Of a DNA stretch of 64,000 nt, positions 8,166-17,291 are shown piece after piece. The stretch lies in the NCBI GenBank assembly GCA_017398555.1, contig JAFQFV010000022.1, positions 1-64,000 of the forward strand, in the 5' to 3' direction. The stretch comes from Alistipes sp. (GTDB lineage Bacteria > Bacteroidota > Bacteroidia > Bacteroidales > Rikenellaceae). Position 1 is the first letter of the stretch, and the number at the start of each line of letters is the position of its first letter. A model generated the notes under the pieces. The model did not search any database, was not told the DNA's origin, and worked only from the letters and a program-made list of their open reading frames with translations. The translations under genes and the position numbers were made by a program.

Positions 8166-8307
8166 AAGTTTTATCCCAAATACAGTTCAAATTTAATACA
8201 AAATATTCGATTATACAAACAATTTGTAAATATTTCATTAATTATAATCGCTAAAATTGTGGCAATTTCTATTCCGTTCACCCCGTTTTTTCGACATTTC
8301 ATACAAC

Positions 8308-8337
8308 AAATACAACCGCTCGCACGCGAACATTTTT
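8308..8337 (+). promoter_or_regulatory. Putative activator site of the starch operon (site 2)
   Basis: This is the partner of the element at 5883-5912 (27 of 30 bases identical, same orientation relative to its gene). It lies in the 254-bp divergent gap between the kinase gene and the transporter gene, 82 bases before the transporter ATG. AAAATTTG begins exactly 19 bases further on, as at site 1. A weak -7-like word TTGATTTG lies at 8379-8386. The rest of the gap is AT-rich with no gene. Confidence 0.7.
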
Positions 8338-8419
8338 ATACTCTAAAAATATTTTGAAAATTTGTCTATTGACAATGGTTGATTTGAAAATTTTTAAGAA
8401 TTTTTAATAATTATAAACA

Positions 8420-9721
8420 ATGAACAAACCGAATCTCTCATTTTTGCAGATCTGGAACCTGAACTTCGGCTTCTTTGGTGTTCAGATTGCCTATGCACTT
8501 CAGAGCGCAAATATCAGCCGTATATTTGCTACTCTCGGTGCAGATCCGCACGATTTGAGTTACTTCTGGATTCTGCCCCCACTGATGGGTATGATTGTTC
8601 AGCCTCTGGTTGGTACTTGGAGCGATAAGACCTGGTGCCGCTTGGGCCGACGCAAGCCATACCTCTACTTGGGAGCGCTGGTAGCTGTGCTTGTAATGGC
8701 TCTGTTACCAAACTCCGGAAGCCTCAATCTGACTGTAAAGGCTGCAATGTCTTTCGGTCTTATTATGCTGATGTTGCTCGACACATCGATCAATATGGCT
8801 ATGCAGCCATTTAAGATGATGGTGGGCGATATGGTCAATGAGGAGCAGAAGGCAAAGGCATACTCTGTTCAGAGTCTGCTCTGTAATGCCGGCTCACTTA
8901 TGGGTTACATCTTCCCATACCTCTTCACTTGGATTGGTATCAGCAACATTGCTCCGGAGGGTGTTATTCCTGACTCTGTAACCTACTCGTTCTATGCCGG
9001 TGCAGCAATTATGATTATCTGCGTACTCTACACAGGCTTTACCGTCAAGGAGATGCCTCCACAGGAGTATGCAAAGTTCCACAACATCACAGAGGAGGAT
9101 AAGAAAGAGAGCACAAACCTCATTCAACTGCTCATCCACGCCCCTAAGGCGTTTTGGCAGATTGGTCTGGTGCAGTTCTTCTGCTGGTTTGCATTCCTCT
9201 ATATGTGGACCTACACCACAGCCGCAGTTGCAGGCAATGTTTGGGGCACAACAGAGACTACATCTGAGGGTTATCAGATTGCAGGTAACTGGGTAGGTGT
9301 CCTGTTTGCCGTGCAGTCTATCGGCTCTATACTTTGGGCAATGGTACTGCCGATGTTCCGCAAGATTAAGGTTGGCTACTCAGTGAGCCTTGTTTTGGGT
9401 GCTATCGGTTTTATCTCAACATTCTTCATCCACGATCAGTATCTGTTATTCATCTCATTCATCCTTATCGGTTGTGGTTGGGCTGCAATGCTGGCAATGC
9501 CGTTTGCTATGCTGACCAACTCGCTCTCCGGAAACTCAATGGGTGCATATTTGGGTCTGTTTAACTGTACTATCTGTCTGCCACAGATTATTGCAGCACT
9601 TTTGGGTGGTGTAATTCTCTCGCTGGTAGGTGGAAATCAGGCTATGATGCTTGTTGTAGCAGGTGTATCAATGCTGCTCGGCGCAGCTGCAGTATTCTTG
9701 ATTAAGGAGAAAACAAAGTAA
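8420..9721 (+). CDS. MFS sugar transporter (GPH/SLC45-like)
   Basis: A 433-residue inner-membrane permease with about twelve hydrophobic segments. The motif between helices 2 and 3 is WSDKTWCRLGRRKPYL, the hallmark of the sucrose/maltose-type MFS branch (SLC45, GPH-like). A central cytoplasmic loop (EMPPQEYAKFHNITEEDKKE) splits the two six-helix halves. Lying first in the starch operon, it should import maltose or short malto-oligosaccharides produced in the periplasm, probably by proton symport. The substrate is inferred from context. It ends 33 bases before the SusC gene. The ATG chosen is directly followed by an amphipathic stretch and the first helix (IWNLNFGFFGVQIAYAL), as in relatives. 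Confidence 0.88.
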   Translation: MNKPNLSFLQIWNLNFGFFGVQIAYALQSANISRIFATLGADPHDLSYFWILPPLMGMIVQPLVGTWSDKTWCRLGRRKPYLYLGALVAVLVMALLPNSGSLNLTVKAAMSFGLIMLMLLDTSINMAMQPFKMMVGDMVNEEQKAKAYSVQSLLCNAGSLMGYIFPYLFTWIGISNIAPEGVIPDSVTYSFYAGAAIMIICVLYTGFTVKEMPPQEYAKFHNITEEDKKESTNLIQLLIHAPKAFWQIGLVQFFCWFAFLYMWTYTTAAVAGNVWGTTETTSEGYQIAGNWVGVLFAVQSIGSILWAMVLPMFRKIKVGYSVSLVLGAIGFISTFFIHDQYLLFISFILIGCGWAAMLAMPFAMLTNSLSGNSMGAYLGLFNCTICLPQIIAALLGGVILSLVGGNQAMMLVVAGVSMLLGAAAVFLIKEKTK

Positions 9722-9754
9722 CACCAAATACTTATTTTATTAACTTTTAATTTT

Positions 9755-12700
9755 ATGAAAAGACTTCTAATGTGTGTGGCAATTGCGCTCATGTGCGTAA
9801 TTACACCGCCACTTGCTCTTGCACAGGGCAAGGAGGTAAAGGGTGTTGTCGTCGATGCAAGCGGTCTTCCGGTAATCGGAGCAACCGTTGCTGAGGTTGG
9901 TACAATCAACGGAACGATGACAGACATTCAGGGTCAGTTTGAGCTGACCGTAAATGACAGCAACGCTGTTATTGAGATTAGTTTTATCGGTTACAAGTCT
10001 GTACAGCTGGTAGCAAGTTCTACTGAGCTGGCTCGCGTAACTCTCGTAGAGGACGCGATGGGTCTTGACGAGGTAGTGGTAATCGGTTACGGTTCTGTAA
10101 AGAAGAACGATATGACCGGTTCTGTTATCGCTGTTAAGGCTGAGGAGATCAACCGTGGTGCTCTGACCTCTCCACAGGAGCTTCTCCGTGGTAAGGTTCC
10201 TGGAGTAAATATCGTTTCCGGTAACGGTGCTCCTGGTGCCGGCGCTGAGATTCGTATCCGTGGTGGTGCATCACTCTCTGCTTACAACGACCCACTCATC
10301 GTTATCGACGGTGTGCCTGTAGCTCGCGAGGCAGGTGTTGGTATGTCAAACGGCCTTGCTACTGTAAATCCAAATGACATTGAGTCATTTACAGTACTTA
10401 AGGATGCGTCTGCTACAGCAATCTACGGTTCACGTGCATCTAACGGTGTCATCCTCATCACTACAAAGAAGGGTGCAAGCGGTAAGCCACGTGTATCTTA
10501 CAATGGTAGCGTATCTATCAAGCACAACTACAACACAATGGATATGATGAACGCAGCTCAGTTCAAGGAGCACATCCTTGCTGTTGCTCCGGATTTGGCT
10601 GACAAGTCAAATGCGCTCTTCGGTCAGTATGACACCGATTGGCAGAAGGAGATCTTCCGCCTCGGCATCGCTACAGACCACAACGTATCTATTACAGGTT
10701 CTGCTGCAAAGGATAAGATGCCTTACCGTGCATCTGTAGGTTATGTTTACGATGGTGGTACTATTAAGAACTCAGACAACCAGCGTGTTAATGCTGACAT
10801 CAGCCTGGCTCCAAAGTTCCTCAAGGATCACCTCTCACTCAACTTCAATGCTAAGGGTATCTACAACCGTGCAAACTACATCGATGGTGGTGTTGTTGGT
10901 TCTGCTGTATATTTTGACCCTACACAGAGCCCATATAACTACACTGCAGACGGTGCTGTAAATAGCGAGCTCAACAATGGTTACTTCAACTGGGGCACTG
11001 ACCTTACAGCTGCAAACCCACTCTCAATGCTCTACAATCAGTGGGATGCTAACGAGTCACTTCGTGCTATCGGTAACATTCAGCTCGATTATAAGGTACA
11101 CGGCTTTGAGGATTTGAGCTTCAACCTCAACCTCGGTCTCGATGTTACCTCTACAAATGGTAACAAGGGTAACAAGCCAGGCTCTATCTTCGCTAACCGC
11201 GATGGTGGTGACGATGGTAAGTACAAGGGTCGTGGTCGTTACAGCTCTTATAATAATATGCACATGAACCAGCTCTTGGAGTTCTATGCTAACTACAAGA
11301 AGGAGATTGGTGTTCACAACATCAACGCTATGCTCGGTTACTCATGGTCAAAGAACCACTCTGAGACTACAAACAGCAACTTCGGTCGTATCGCTCCGGC
11401 AGACCCTACACTCACGCTGTTTGATGTAACACAGATTGGTGATACTACTTACAGCGCATCTCGTAATGCACTCGTATCTTTCTACGGTCGTATCAACTAC
11501 TCAATCGACTCTCGTTACCTGTTCACATTTACAATGCGTGCCGATGGTTCTTCTCGTTTCGTTGGTAAGAACCGTTGGGGTTACTTCCCATCAGCTGCAT
11601 TGGCTTGGAATATCGCTCAGGAGAGCTGGTTGAAGGATTCAGAGGCTGTATCTGCCCTCAAACTCCGTCTGGGTTGGGGTAAGACAGGTCAGCAGGAGTT
11701 TGGTGACAACTATGCAGCTATTCAGTACTCAATTATCTCACAGAACCCTACAACTCAGTACCCACTCGGCCCTGATCAGTTCTACTTCCCAGTTCGCCCA
11801 CAGGCTTACAACGATAGCCTTAAGTGGGAGGAGACTACTACTTACAACGTAGGTTTGGACTTCGGCTTCCTCCGTGGTCGTATCAACGGTTCGGTAGATG
11901 CTTACTATCGCCAGACTGCAGACCTGCTCTCTTATGTAAACGTTCCTCTGGGTGGAAACTTCTCTAACTACGTTTACCAGAACATCGGTTCTATGGAGAA
12001 TAAGGGTGTCGAGGTATCTCTCAACTTTATCCCTGTAGAGACTGAGGATTGGAACCTCCAGATTGGTTTGAATGGTACTTGGCAGCAGACTGTACTTACT
12101 GAGCTCCCTTCAGCATACATCGACCTCGGTGGTGCAGGTGGTGGTACCGGTAACACAGTTCAGCGTCACCAGGTAGGCTACGCTCCATACACATTCTATG
12201 TATGGCAGCAGGTTTATGACGAGAATGGCAATCCTATCCAGAACGCTCTTGTTGATCGTAACCAGGATGGTCAGATTACTAACGAGGACCGCTATATGTC
12301 TAACAAGAGTCCAAACCCTGACTTCTTCTACGGTGTGAGCCTCAAGCTCTCTTACAAGAATTGGGACTTCGGCTTTAACGGTCACGGTACTGTTGGTAAC
12401 TATATGTTCAACGATGTACTCCGTAGCGGTGCTACTGCATACTATCGTGATGTTATCGACAAGGGCTACTTTGTAAATACACAGGTTGCAGGTGCTAAGT
12501 ATGGTTTCAAGGATGCTTCAACTACAGCACAGTCTCTGTCAGATATGTTCCTTGAGGATGCTTCATTCTTCCGTATGGATGACATCAACCTCGGTTATAC
12601 ATTCCGCAAGGTTGGTCAGGGCAATACTCAGATTCGCGTAGCTGCCGGCGTACAGAACGTATTCGTTCTTACAAAGTACAGCGGTCTTGATCCTGAGAGC

Positions 12701-12778
12701 TCTGTTACAGGTGGTATCGATGGTAACATCTATCCACGTCCACGCATCTACAGTGTTCGCTTGGGTATTAACTTTTAA
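9755..12778 (+). CDS. susC: SusC-like TonB-dependent outer-membrane transporter
   Basis: A 1007-residue TonB-dependent porin that imports oligosaccharides across the outer membrane with its SusD lid. The signal peptide covers residues 1-23 (LPPLALA-type end, cleavage before QGKEVKG). A carboxypeptidase-regulatory-like domain follows (about 26-105, GVVVDASGLPVIGATV). Next come the TonB-contact segment LDEVVVIGYGS, the plug with LLRGKVPGVNIVSGNGAPG and EIRIRGGASL, and a 22-stranded barrel ending in aromatic SVRLGINF, as is typical for outer-membrane proteins. Length is standard for SusC. The operon position directly before SusD supports the role. Predicted substrate is starch oligosaccharides because every catalytic gene around it is an alpha-glucanase. 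Confidence 0.95.
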   Translation: MKRLLMCVAIALMCVITPPLALAQGKEVKGVVVDASGLPVIGATVAEVGTINGTMTDIQGQFELTVNDSNAVIEISFIGYKSVQLVASSTELARVTLVEDAMGLDEVVVIGYGSVKKNDMTGSVIAVKAEEINRGALTSPQELLRGKVPGVNIVSGNGAPGAGAEIRIRGGASLSAYNDPLIVIDGVPVAREAGVGMSNGLATVNPNDIESFTVLKDASATAIYGSRASNGVILITTKKGASGKPRVSYNGSVSIKHNYNTMDMMNAAQFKEHILAVAPDLADKSNALFGQYDTDWQKEIFRLGIATDHNVSITGSAAKDKMPYRASVGYVYDGGTIKNSDNQRVNADISLAPKFLKDHLSLNFNAKGIYNRANYIDGGVVGSAVYFDPTQSPYNYTADGAVNSELNNGYFNWGTDLTAANPLSMLYNQWDANESLRAIGNIQLDYKVHGFEDLSFNLNLGLDVTSTNGNKGNKPGSIFANRDGGDDGKYKGRGRYSSYNNMHMNQLLEFYANYKKEIGVHNINAMLGYSWSKNHSETTNSNFGRIAPADPTLTLFDVTQIGDTTYSASRNALVSFYGRINYSIDSRYLFTFTMRADGSSRFVGKNRWGYFPSAALAWNIAQESWLKDSEAVSALKLRLGWGKTGQQEFGDNYAAIQYSIISQNPTTQYPLGPDQFYFPVRPQAYNDSLKWEETTTYNVGLDFGFLRGRINGSVDAYYRQTADLLSYVNVPLGGNFSNYVYQNIGSMENKGVEVSLNFIPVETEDWNLQIGLNGTWQQTVLTELPSAYIDLGGAGGGTGNTVQRHQVGYAPYTFYVWQQVYDENGNPIQNALVDRNQDGQITNEDRYMSNKSPNPDFFYGVSLKLSYKNWDFGFNGHGTVGNYMFNDVLRSGATAYYRDVIDKGYFVNTQVAGAKYGFKDASTTAQSLSDMFLEDASFFRMDDINLGYTFRKVGQGNTQIRVAAGVQNVFVLTKYSGLDPESSVTGGIDGNIYPRPRIYSVRLGINF

Positions 12779-12792
12779 TTAAGACAAAATTT

Positions 12793-14418
12793 ATGAAAAA
12801 GATAATGATTCTTGCCGCTCTTGCGGCGTTCACCCTCACTTCGTGTGTAGGTGATCTTAATCAGGAGCCGTTGTCAAGCGATGTAGTAGGTAGCGATGGT
12901 TTTACAAACCCTACATATCGTCTTGGTCAGCTGGCTAAAATTTACGGTAGTTTCAATATTACTGGTACCGATGGTGCAGGTAGTACTGATATCGCTGTAG
13001 GTGATGCAGGTGCATCAGAGTTTATCCGTGCTTGGTGGTCTATCAACACACTCTCTACTGATGAGGCAAAGTGTGTTTGGGGTGACCCTTGGGTAAAGGA
13101 GATTGTTTCTAACACATGGACCGCAACTAAGAATGATGCAATCTATGCAACTTATGTTCGCGGTATTATGACTGTTACGCTTGCTAACAACTATCTGCGC
13201 AGCACAGACGATTCAAATCCTGAGATTGCTACTGAGCGTGCTGAGGTTCGTGTAATCCGTGCTATGGCTTACTGGATGCTCCTTGATTCATTCGGTAACC
13301 CTCCATTCACTACTGAGGCTGACCCTATGGGTGCTGTAAAGCCACAGCAGATCTCTGCTGACAAGCTCTATGCTTGGCTTAAGGCAGAGCTTGAGGATTT
13401 GGTATCAGAGGAGTCTGCTCTTAAGGGTGTTAAGGAGCAGGTTTACCCACGTGTAGATAAGGGTGCTGCTTATGGTCTGCTCGCTCGTCTGCTTATCAAC
13501 CACAAGACATACCTCGGCAAAGAGGATGTTACTGTATATGCAGAGGCTATGGATGCAGCAGAGAAGGTAATGGAGAAGTACTCTCTTGCTTCAGAGTATC
13601 GTGAGCTCTTTATGGGTGACAACGGTCAGAACCCTGAGGCTTTGAAGGAGATTGTTATGGCTGCTTGCTATGACGCTAACAAGACTCAGTCTTATGGTGG
13701 CCCTACTTACTTCATCGCTGCAAGTACAAACAACAATTTGAACCTCGGTCTTGCTGCAGGTTGGGCTGGTTTGAACACTTCAACTCAGTTTGTTGCAAAC
13801 CTTATCGGTGCTGCTACTGATGGTGCTGCTGTTGGTGACAATGTAGAGAAGTTTACTACTACTGACAAGCGTGCGCTTGTATCACTCAAGTACTCTGAGG
13901 CGAAGGATCAGGCAATCGACGCATTTACTAAGGGCTGGCACGTATTTAAGTTCAACAACTTCCACTCTGACGCTGAGGATATCTACGGTGAGCGTCCAAA
14001 GGAGGGTGAGGGTGCTATTGTTGAGCAGTTCGCTTCTGTCGACTTCCCACTTATCCGTGCTGCTGAGAGCTATCTGATCTATGCAGAGGCTAAGACTCGT
14101 ATCGACGGTGGTTCAACTTCAGACGCTAAGGCTGTTAAGTGCATCACTGACCTCCAGACACGTGCAGGTCTTAATCCGGCTATCTCAAGCATTACACTTG
14201 ATAATGTATTTACCGAGATTACTCGTGAGCTCTACTGGGAGGGTCTGCGTCGTACAACTCTCATCCGCTTCAACAAGTATGTAGAGGGTAGCTATGTATG
14301 GCCTTTCAAGGGTGGTGCAGAGTCTGGTCAGGCACTTGCTGATCACATGAAGCTCTTTCCAATTCCTGATGAGGACTTGGTTGCTAACGAGAACCTTACT
14401 CAGAACGTTGGTTATTAA
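12793..14418 (+). CDS. susD: SusD-like surface glycan-binding lipoprotein
   Basis: A 541-residue SusD/RagB-family lipoprotein that sits on the SusC barrel and captures glycans. The lipobox is LTSC with the lipidated Cys18, followed by the family signature of an acidic NQEPLSSDVV segment. The TPR-like helices are visible as VRVIRAMAYWMLLDSFGNPP, GAAYGLLARLLINHKTYLG and LIRAAESYLIYAEAKTRI. The C-terminal part has the usual ELYWEGLRRTTLIRF and the ending KLFPIPDEDLVANENLTQNVGY, with the final NPGY/NVGY-like tail of the family. It starts 14 bases after susC and must be co-transcribed. Confidence 0.95.
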   Translation: MKKIMILAALAAFTLTSCVGDLNQEPLSSDVVGSDGFTNPTYRLGQLAKIYGSFNITGTDGAGSTDIAVGDAGASEFIRAWWSINTLSTDEAKCVWGDPWVKEIVSNTWTATKNDAIYATYVRGIMTVTLANNYLRSTDDSNPEIATERAEVRVIRAMAYWMLLDSFGNPPFTTEADPMGAVKPQQISADKLYAWLKAELEDLVSEESALKGVKEQVYPRVDKGAAYGLLARLLINHKTYLGKEDVTVYAEAMDAAEKVMEKYSLASEYRELFMGDNGQNPEALKEIVMAACYDANKTQSYGGPTYFIAASTNNNLNLGLAAGWAGLNTSTQFVANLIGAATDGAAVGDNVEKFTTTDKRALVSLKYSEAKDQAIDAFTKGWHVFKFNNFHSDAEDIYGERPKEGEGAIVEQFASVDFPLIRAAESYLIYAEAKTRIDGGSTSDAKAVKCITDLQTRAGLNPAISSITLDNVFTEITRELYWEGLRRTTLIRFNKYVEGSYVWPFKGGAESGQALADHMKLFPIPDEDLVANENLTQNVGY

Positions 14419-14436
14419 TTAATATAGAGTATAACT

Positions 14437-15564
14437 ATGAAATTTTTGAAATATTTTTCGATAGCTGCAGCTGCTCTGCTCGCCTTCTCTTGTCAGGAGG
14501 TAGATAAGACTTATGCAGCACCTGCAGAGGAGGTAGAGAACCCTGTTCTCAACTCTCACGCAGATATCGTTGTTGATGAGGCCTCTCTCGCCAACAATGT
14601 GACTTTCACTTGGAGTGAGGTTGATTATGGTTATCCTGCACAGGTTACCTATAGCCTCTACGTAGTATATGGCGAGAAGGAGATTCAGCTCGGTCAGTCA
14701 TTCACTACAAGCTACACTATGACTAAGGAGGCTCTTAACAACATTCTTGTTGATGAGAAGGGTCTTGCTCTTGAGGCAGGTGTTACATCTATGATTACAC
14801 TCTATGTAACATCTTCAATCTCTAACAATAGCGCAGACTACATCAAGAAGTCTGAGACTATCACTCTTAATGTTACAACTATTGCAGCAACTACTGCTCC
14901 TTGGATTCGTCGTTATATCCACGTTCCTGGTAACCACCAGGGTTGGGCTCCTGATGCAGCTCCAATTCTTTGGGAGACCGGCGAGGATAGCGGCAAGTAT
15001 GAGGGTCTTGTTTACCTTGTAAATGCTGAGGATCCAACTGCTAATGTAGAGTTCAAGTTCACTCAGGGTCCAAACTGGGATGTGAACCTCGGCGGTAACG
15101 TAGATGCAATGAATCCAGGTGGTGACAACATCGTAATCGAGGCTGCTAACAGCGGTGCTTACTGGATTACAGTTGAGGCTGCAGAGGACTTCTCTACTGG
15201 TTCTGTTAAGCTCAAGAAAGCTGGTGCTGTTAATGTTATTGGTAGCGCAGTAGGTGGCTGGGAGGTAGCAAATGACCTTGCTCTTACTTGCACCGACGTA
15301 AACGGTCAGGTTTGGTCTGGCGTATGCGACAACTGCGCTGGTGGTGAGTTTAAGTTCCGCCTTACAGGTGGTGACTTCGAGGCTAATCCTTGGGAGATGA
15401 ACTGGGGTGGCGATATGGCTCACCTTGTTCCAGGTGGTGATAACTGTACTACAGACCTCTCAGGTAAGGTTCGCTTCACTATCAACTTCCGTGGTGATAT
15501 TCCTGCTCTTGCAGAGGATGCAACTAATCCATCTCCAATCTTTGCAACTGTAGCAGCTGAGTAA
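14437..15564 (+). CDS. susE: SusE-like starch-binding lipoprotein (modules A-B)
   Basis: A 375-residue outer-membrane lipoprotein with the lipobox AFSC (Cys19). Residues about 35-155 form the SusE N-terminal Ig-like domain (VTFTWSEVDYGYPAQVTYSL). Two carbohydrate-binding modules follow. Module A (about 165-260) begins RYIHVPGNHQGWAP and holds the FKFTQGPNWDVNLGG strand. Module B (about 265-375) begins NVIGSAVGGWEVAN. The repeated Gly-Trp turn at the start of each module is typical of SusE/SusF starch sites. It should hold starch at the surface for the neighbouring GH13 enzymes. Spacing is 18 bases from susD and 54 bases, with a hairpin, to the next gene. Confidence 0.88.
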   Translation: MKFLKYFSIAAAALLAFSCQEVDKTYAAPAEEVENPVLNSHADIVVDEASLANNVTFTWSEVDYGYPAQVTYSLYVVYGEKEIQLGQSFTTSYTMTKEALNNILVDEKGLALEAGVTSMITLYVTSSISNNSADYIKKSETITLNVTTIAATTAPWIRRYIHVPGNHQGWAPDAAPILWETGEDSGKYEGLVYLVNAEDPTANVEFKFTQGPNWDVNLGGNVDAMNPGGDNIVIEAANSGAYWITVEAAEDFSTGSVKLKKAGAVNVIGSAVGGWEVANDLALTCTDVNGQVWSGVCDNCAGGEFKFRLTGGDFEANPWEMNWGGDMAHLVPGGDNCTTDLSGKVRFTINFRGDIPALAEDATNPSPIFATVAAE

Positions 15565-15574
15565 CTAACAACAG

Positions 15575-15597
15575 GGTGGCAACCCCGTGTTGCCACC
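15575..15597 (+). terminator. Intercistronic hairpin susE/susF
   Basis: GGTGGCAAC pairs with GTTGCCACC (9 bp) across a short loop, inside the operon. The T tail is poor (TTATAA), so it is more likely an mRNA-stabilising or attenuating hairpin than a full terminator. Confidence 0.55.
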
Positions 15598-15618
15598 TTA
15601 TAACAAAGATAAAAGACT

Positions 15619-17217
15619 ATGAAAATTTGGAAATATATTCTGTCGGCTGCAGCACTTCTTGCTTTGGGTGCTTGTAACCACGATGCAGACGAGATGGTAA
15701 TTCCTACACGCAATCTTGATATTGCAAATCACAGCAATCTTATCGTTAGCGATTTGACTGCTGCTGAGGAGTTCTCTCTGACTTGGTCTGCTGCAAAGTT
15801 CGGCGTTGAAACCGAGGTAGAGTATGCAGTATCTGCTGCTGTTAATGGCGGTGAGGCTGTTACTTTGGCTACTACTTCAGACCTCTATTACTCTACTACA
15901 AACGCTGAGTTGCTCGCTGCTTTGGCTATCTCTATGGGTGGTGAGTATGCTGTTGATTTCACAGTAACTGCTACTGCTGCTGTAGAGGGTCTTGAGAGCG
16001 TTAGCGACACAATCTCTCTTACTATTACACTTGACAAGGAGGCTATTCTCTATGTTGTAGGTGGCTACCAGGATTGGAATCCTGCAGGTGCTTGCTCTCG
16101 TCTGCTCGCAGGTGAGGATGGCATCTTCCGTGGCTTTGTAAATATCCTTGCTGACACTGAGGGCAAGAACGAGGTTAAGTTCACTACACAGCAGAATTGG
16201 AACGGTACTAACTATGGTATGGCAGAGGGCGCAATCTCTACAGCACCTGATGCAGGCAATATCGTACTTGCTGCAGGTCTGCACTACATCCACTTCGACC
16301 TTGCTAACCTCAAGCTCGTTGATGTACCTCTTACATCTATCGGCCTTATCGGTGAGGCTGTAGGTGGCTGGGATGCTGATGCTGCGAAGTTCACTTTCGA
16401 TGCAGAGAAGGGCGTTTGGACAGCTGTTGTTGAGAACGTTGTTGCTGAGAAGGAGTATAAGGTTCGTTTCAACGATATGTGGGACGTAGTTGATGCAGAG
16501 AACAACGCATACAACATCTCACTCGGTGGTGAGGCAAACAACCTTGTAATGGGTGGTGGTAACCTCAAGGCCGGTTATAACGGTAAGGTAACATTTACCC
16601 TTAACCTCTTTGATGCACCTTACACTCTTGCAGAGGCTGGTCCAGCTCCAACTCTCCTCCACATCATTGGTGGCTACCAGGGTTGGAACCACGGCAATGC
16701 TCACTCTACAATCAAGGGTGAGGGTGGCGTTCTTACAGGTTACTTCTATGTGCCTAACGCTGAATCAAAGGAGTTTAAGTTCTGCACAGACCTTAACTGG
16801 GATGGTATCAACTATGGTATGACTGCTGACGGCGTTATCAGCACTGATGGCGGCGCAGGCAATATCACCCTTGAGCCAGGTCTTTGGCACATCAAGTTTG
16901 ACTACTATGCAAACACTCTTACCACTACAGCTATCACTAAGGTAGGTCTGATTGGTAATGGCGATGCTTTTGGTGGTTGGGGTACTGATGTAGAGATGAC
17001 CTACAACGAGACTACCCAGACTTGGAGCGCAACTATCGAGAATGTGCCTGCTGATAACGAGTATAAGGTTCGTTTCAACGCTGATTGGGGTATCAACCTC
17101 GGTGGCGATGCTACAAACCTTACTCAGGACGGTGCAAACCTCAAGACTGTTAAGTCTGGTACTGTAACTTACGAGCTTAATATTTTTGCTCATCCATATA
17201 CTATTGTAGAGAAATAG
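15619..17217 (+). CDS. SusF-like starch-binding lipoprotein (modules A-B-A-B)
   Basis: A 532-residue lipoprotein with the lipobox LGAC (Cys19). An N-terminal Ig-like domain (about 35-135) resembles that of the preceding gene. Four carbohydrate-binding modules follow in alternating order: A1 from about 148 (LYVVGGYQDWNPAG), B1 from about 240 (GLIGEAVGGWDADA), A2 from about 347 (LHIIGGYQGWNHGN) and B2 from about 437 (GLIGNGDAFGGWGT). B1 and B2 share EYKVRFN and LGG-x-A-x-NL segments; A1 and A2 share FKF/KFTT and INYGM-AxGxIST segments. The pattern looks like a duplication of the A-B pair found once in the upstream SusE-like protein. It should be surface exposed and bind starch without catalysis. 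Confidence 0.86.
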   Translation: MKIWKYILSAAALLALGACNHDADEMVIPTRNLDIANHSNLIVSDLTAAEEFSLTWSAAKFGVETEVEYAVSAAVNGGEAVTLATTSDLYYSTTNAELLAALAISMGGEYAVDFTVTATAAVEGLESVSDTISLTITLDKEAILYVVGGYQDWNPAGACSRLLAGEDGIFRGFVNILADTEGKNEVKFTTQQNWNGTNYGMAEGAISTAPDAGNIVLAAGLHYIHFDLANLKLVDVPLTSIGLIGEAVGGWDADAAKFTFDAEKGVWTAVVENVVAEKEYKVRFNDMWDVVDAENNAYNISLGGEANNLVMGGGNLKAGYNGKVTFTLNLFDAPYTLAEAGPAPTLLHIIGGYQGWNHGNAHSTIKGEGGVLTGYFYVPNAESKEFKFCTDLNWDGINYGMTADGVISTDGGAGNITLEPGLWHIKFDYYANTLTTTAITKVGLIGNGDAFGGWGTDVEMTYNETTQTWSATIENVPADNEYKVRFNADWGINLGGDATNLTQDGANLKTVKSGTVTYELNIFAHPYTIVEK

Positions 17218-17232
17218 TATTTGGATATACTG

Positions 17233-17260
17233 ACCGGAGAGCTTTGATCGGCTCTCCGGT
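17233..17260 (+). terminator. Intercistronic hairpin susF/GH13
   Basis: ACCGGAGAGC (17233-17242) pairs perfectly with GCTCTCCGGT (17251-17260) around an 8-base loop. Only TTCCT follows, so it may lower downstream expression or protect the upstream mRNA rather than end transcription fully. Confidence 0.6.
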
Positions 17261-17291
17261 TCCTAAAGGAAATTATAAAACCTAATATACT

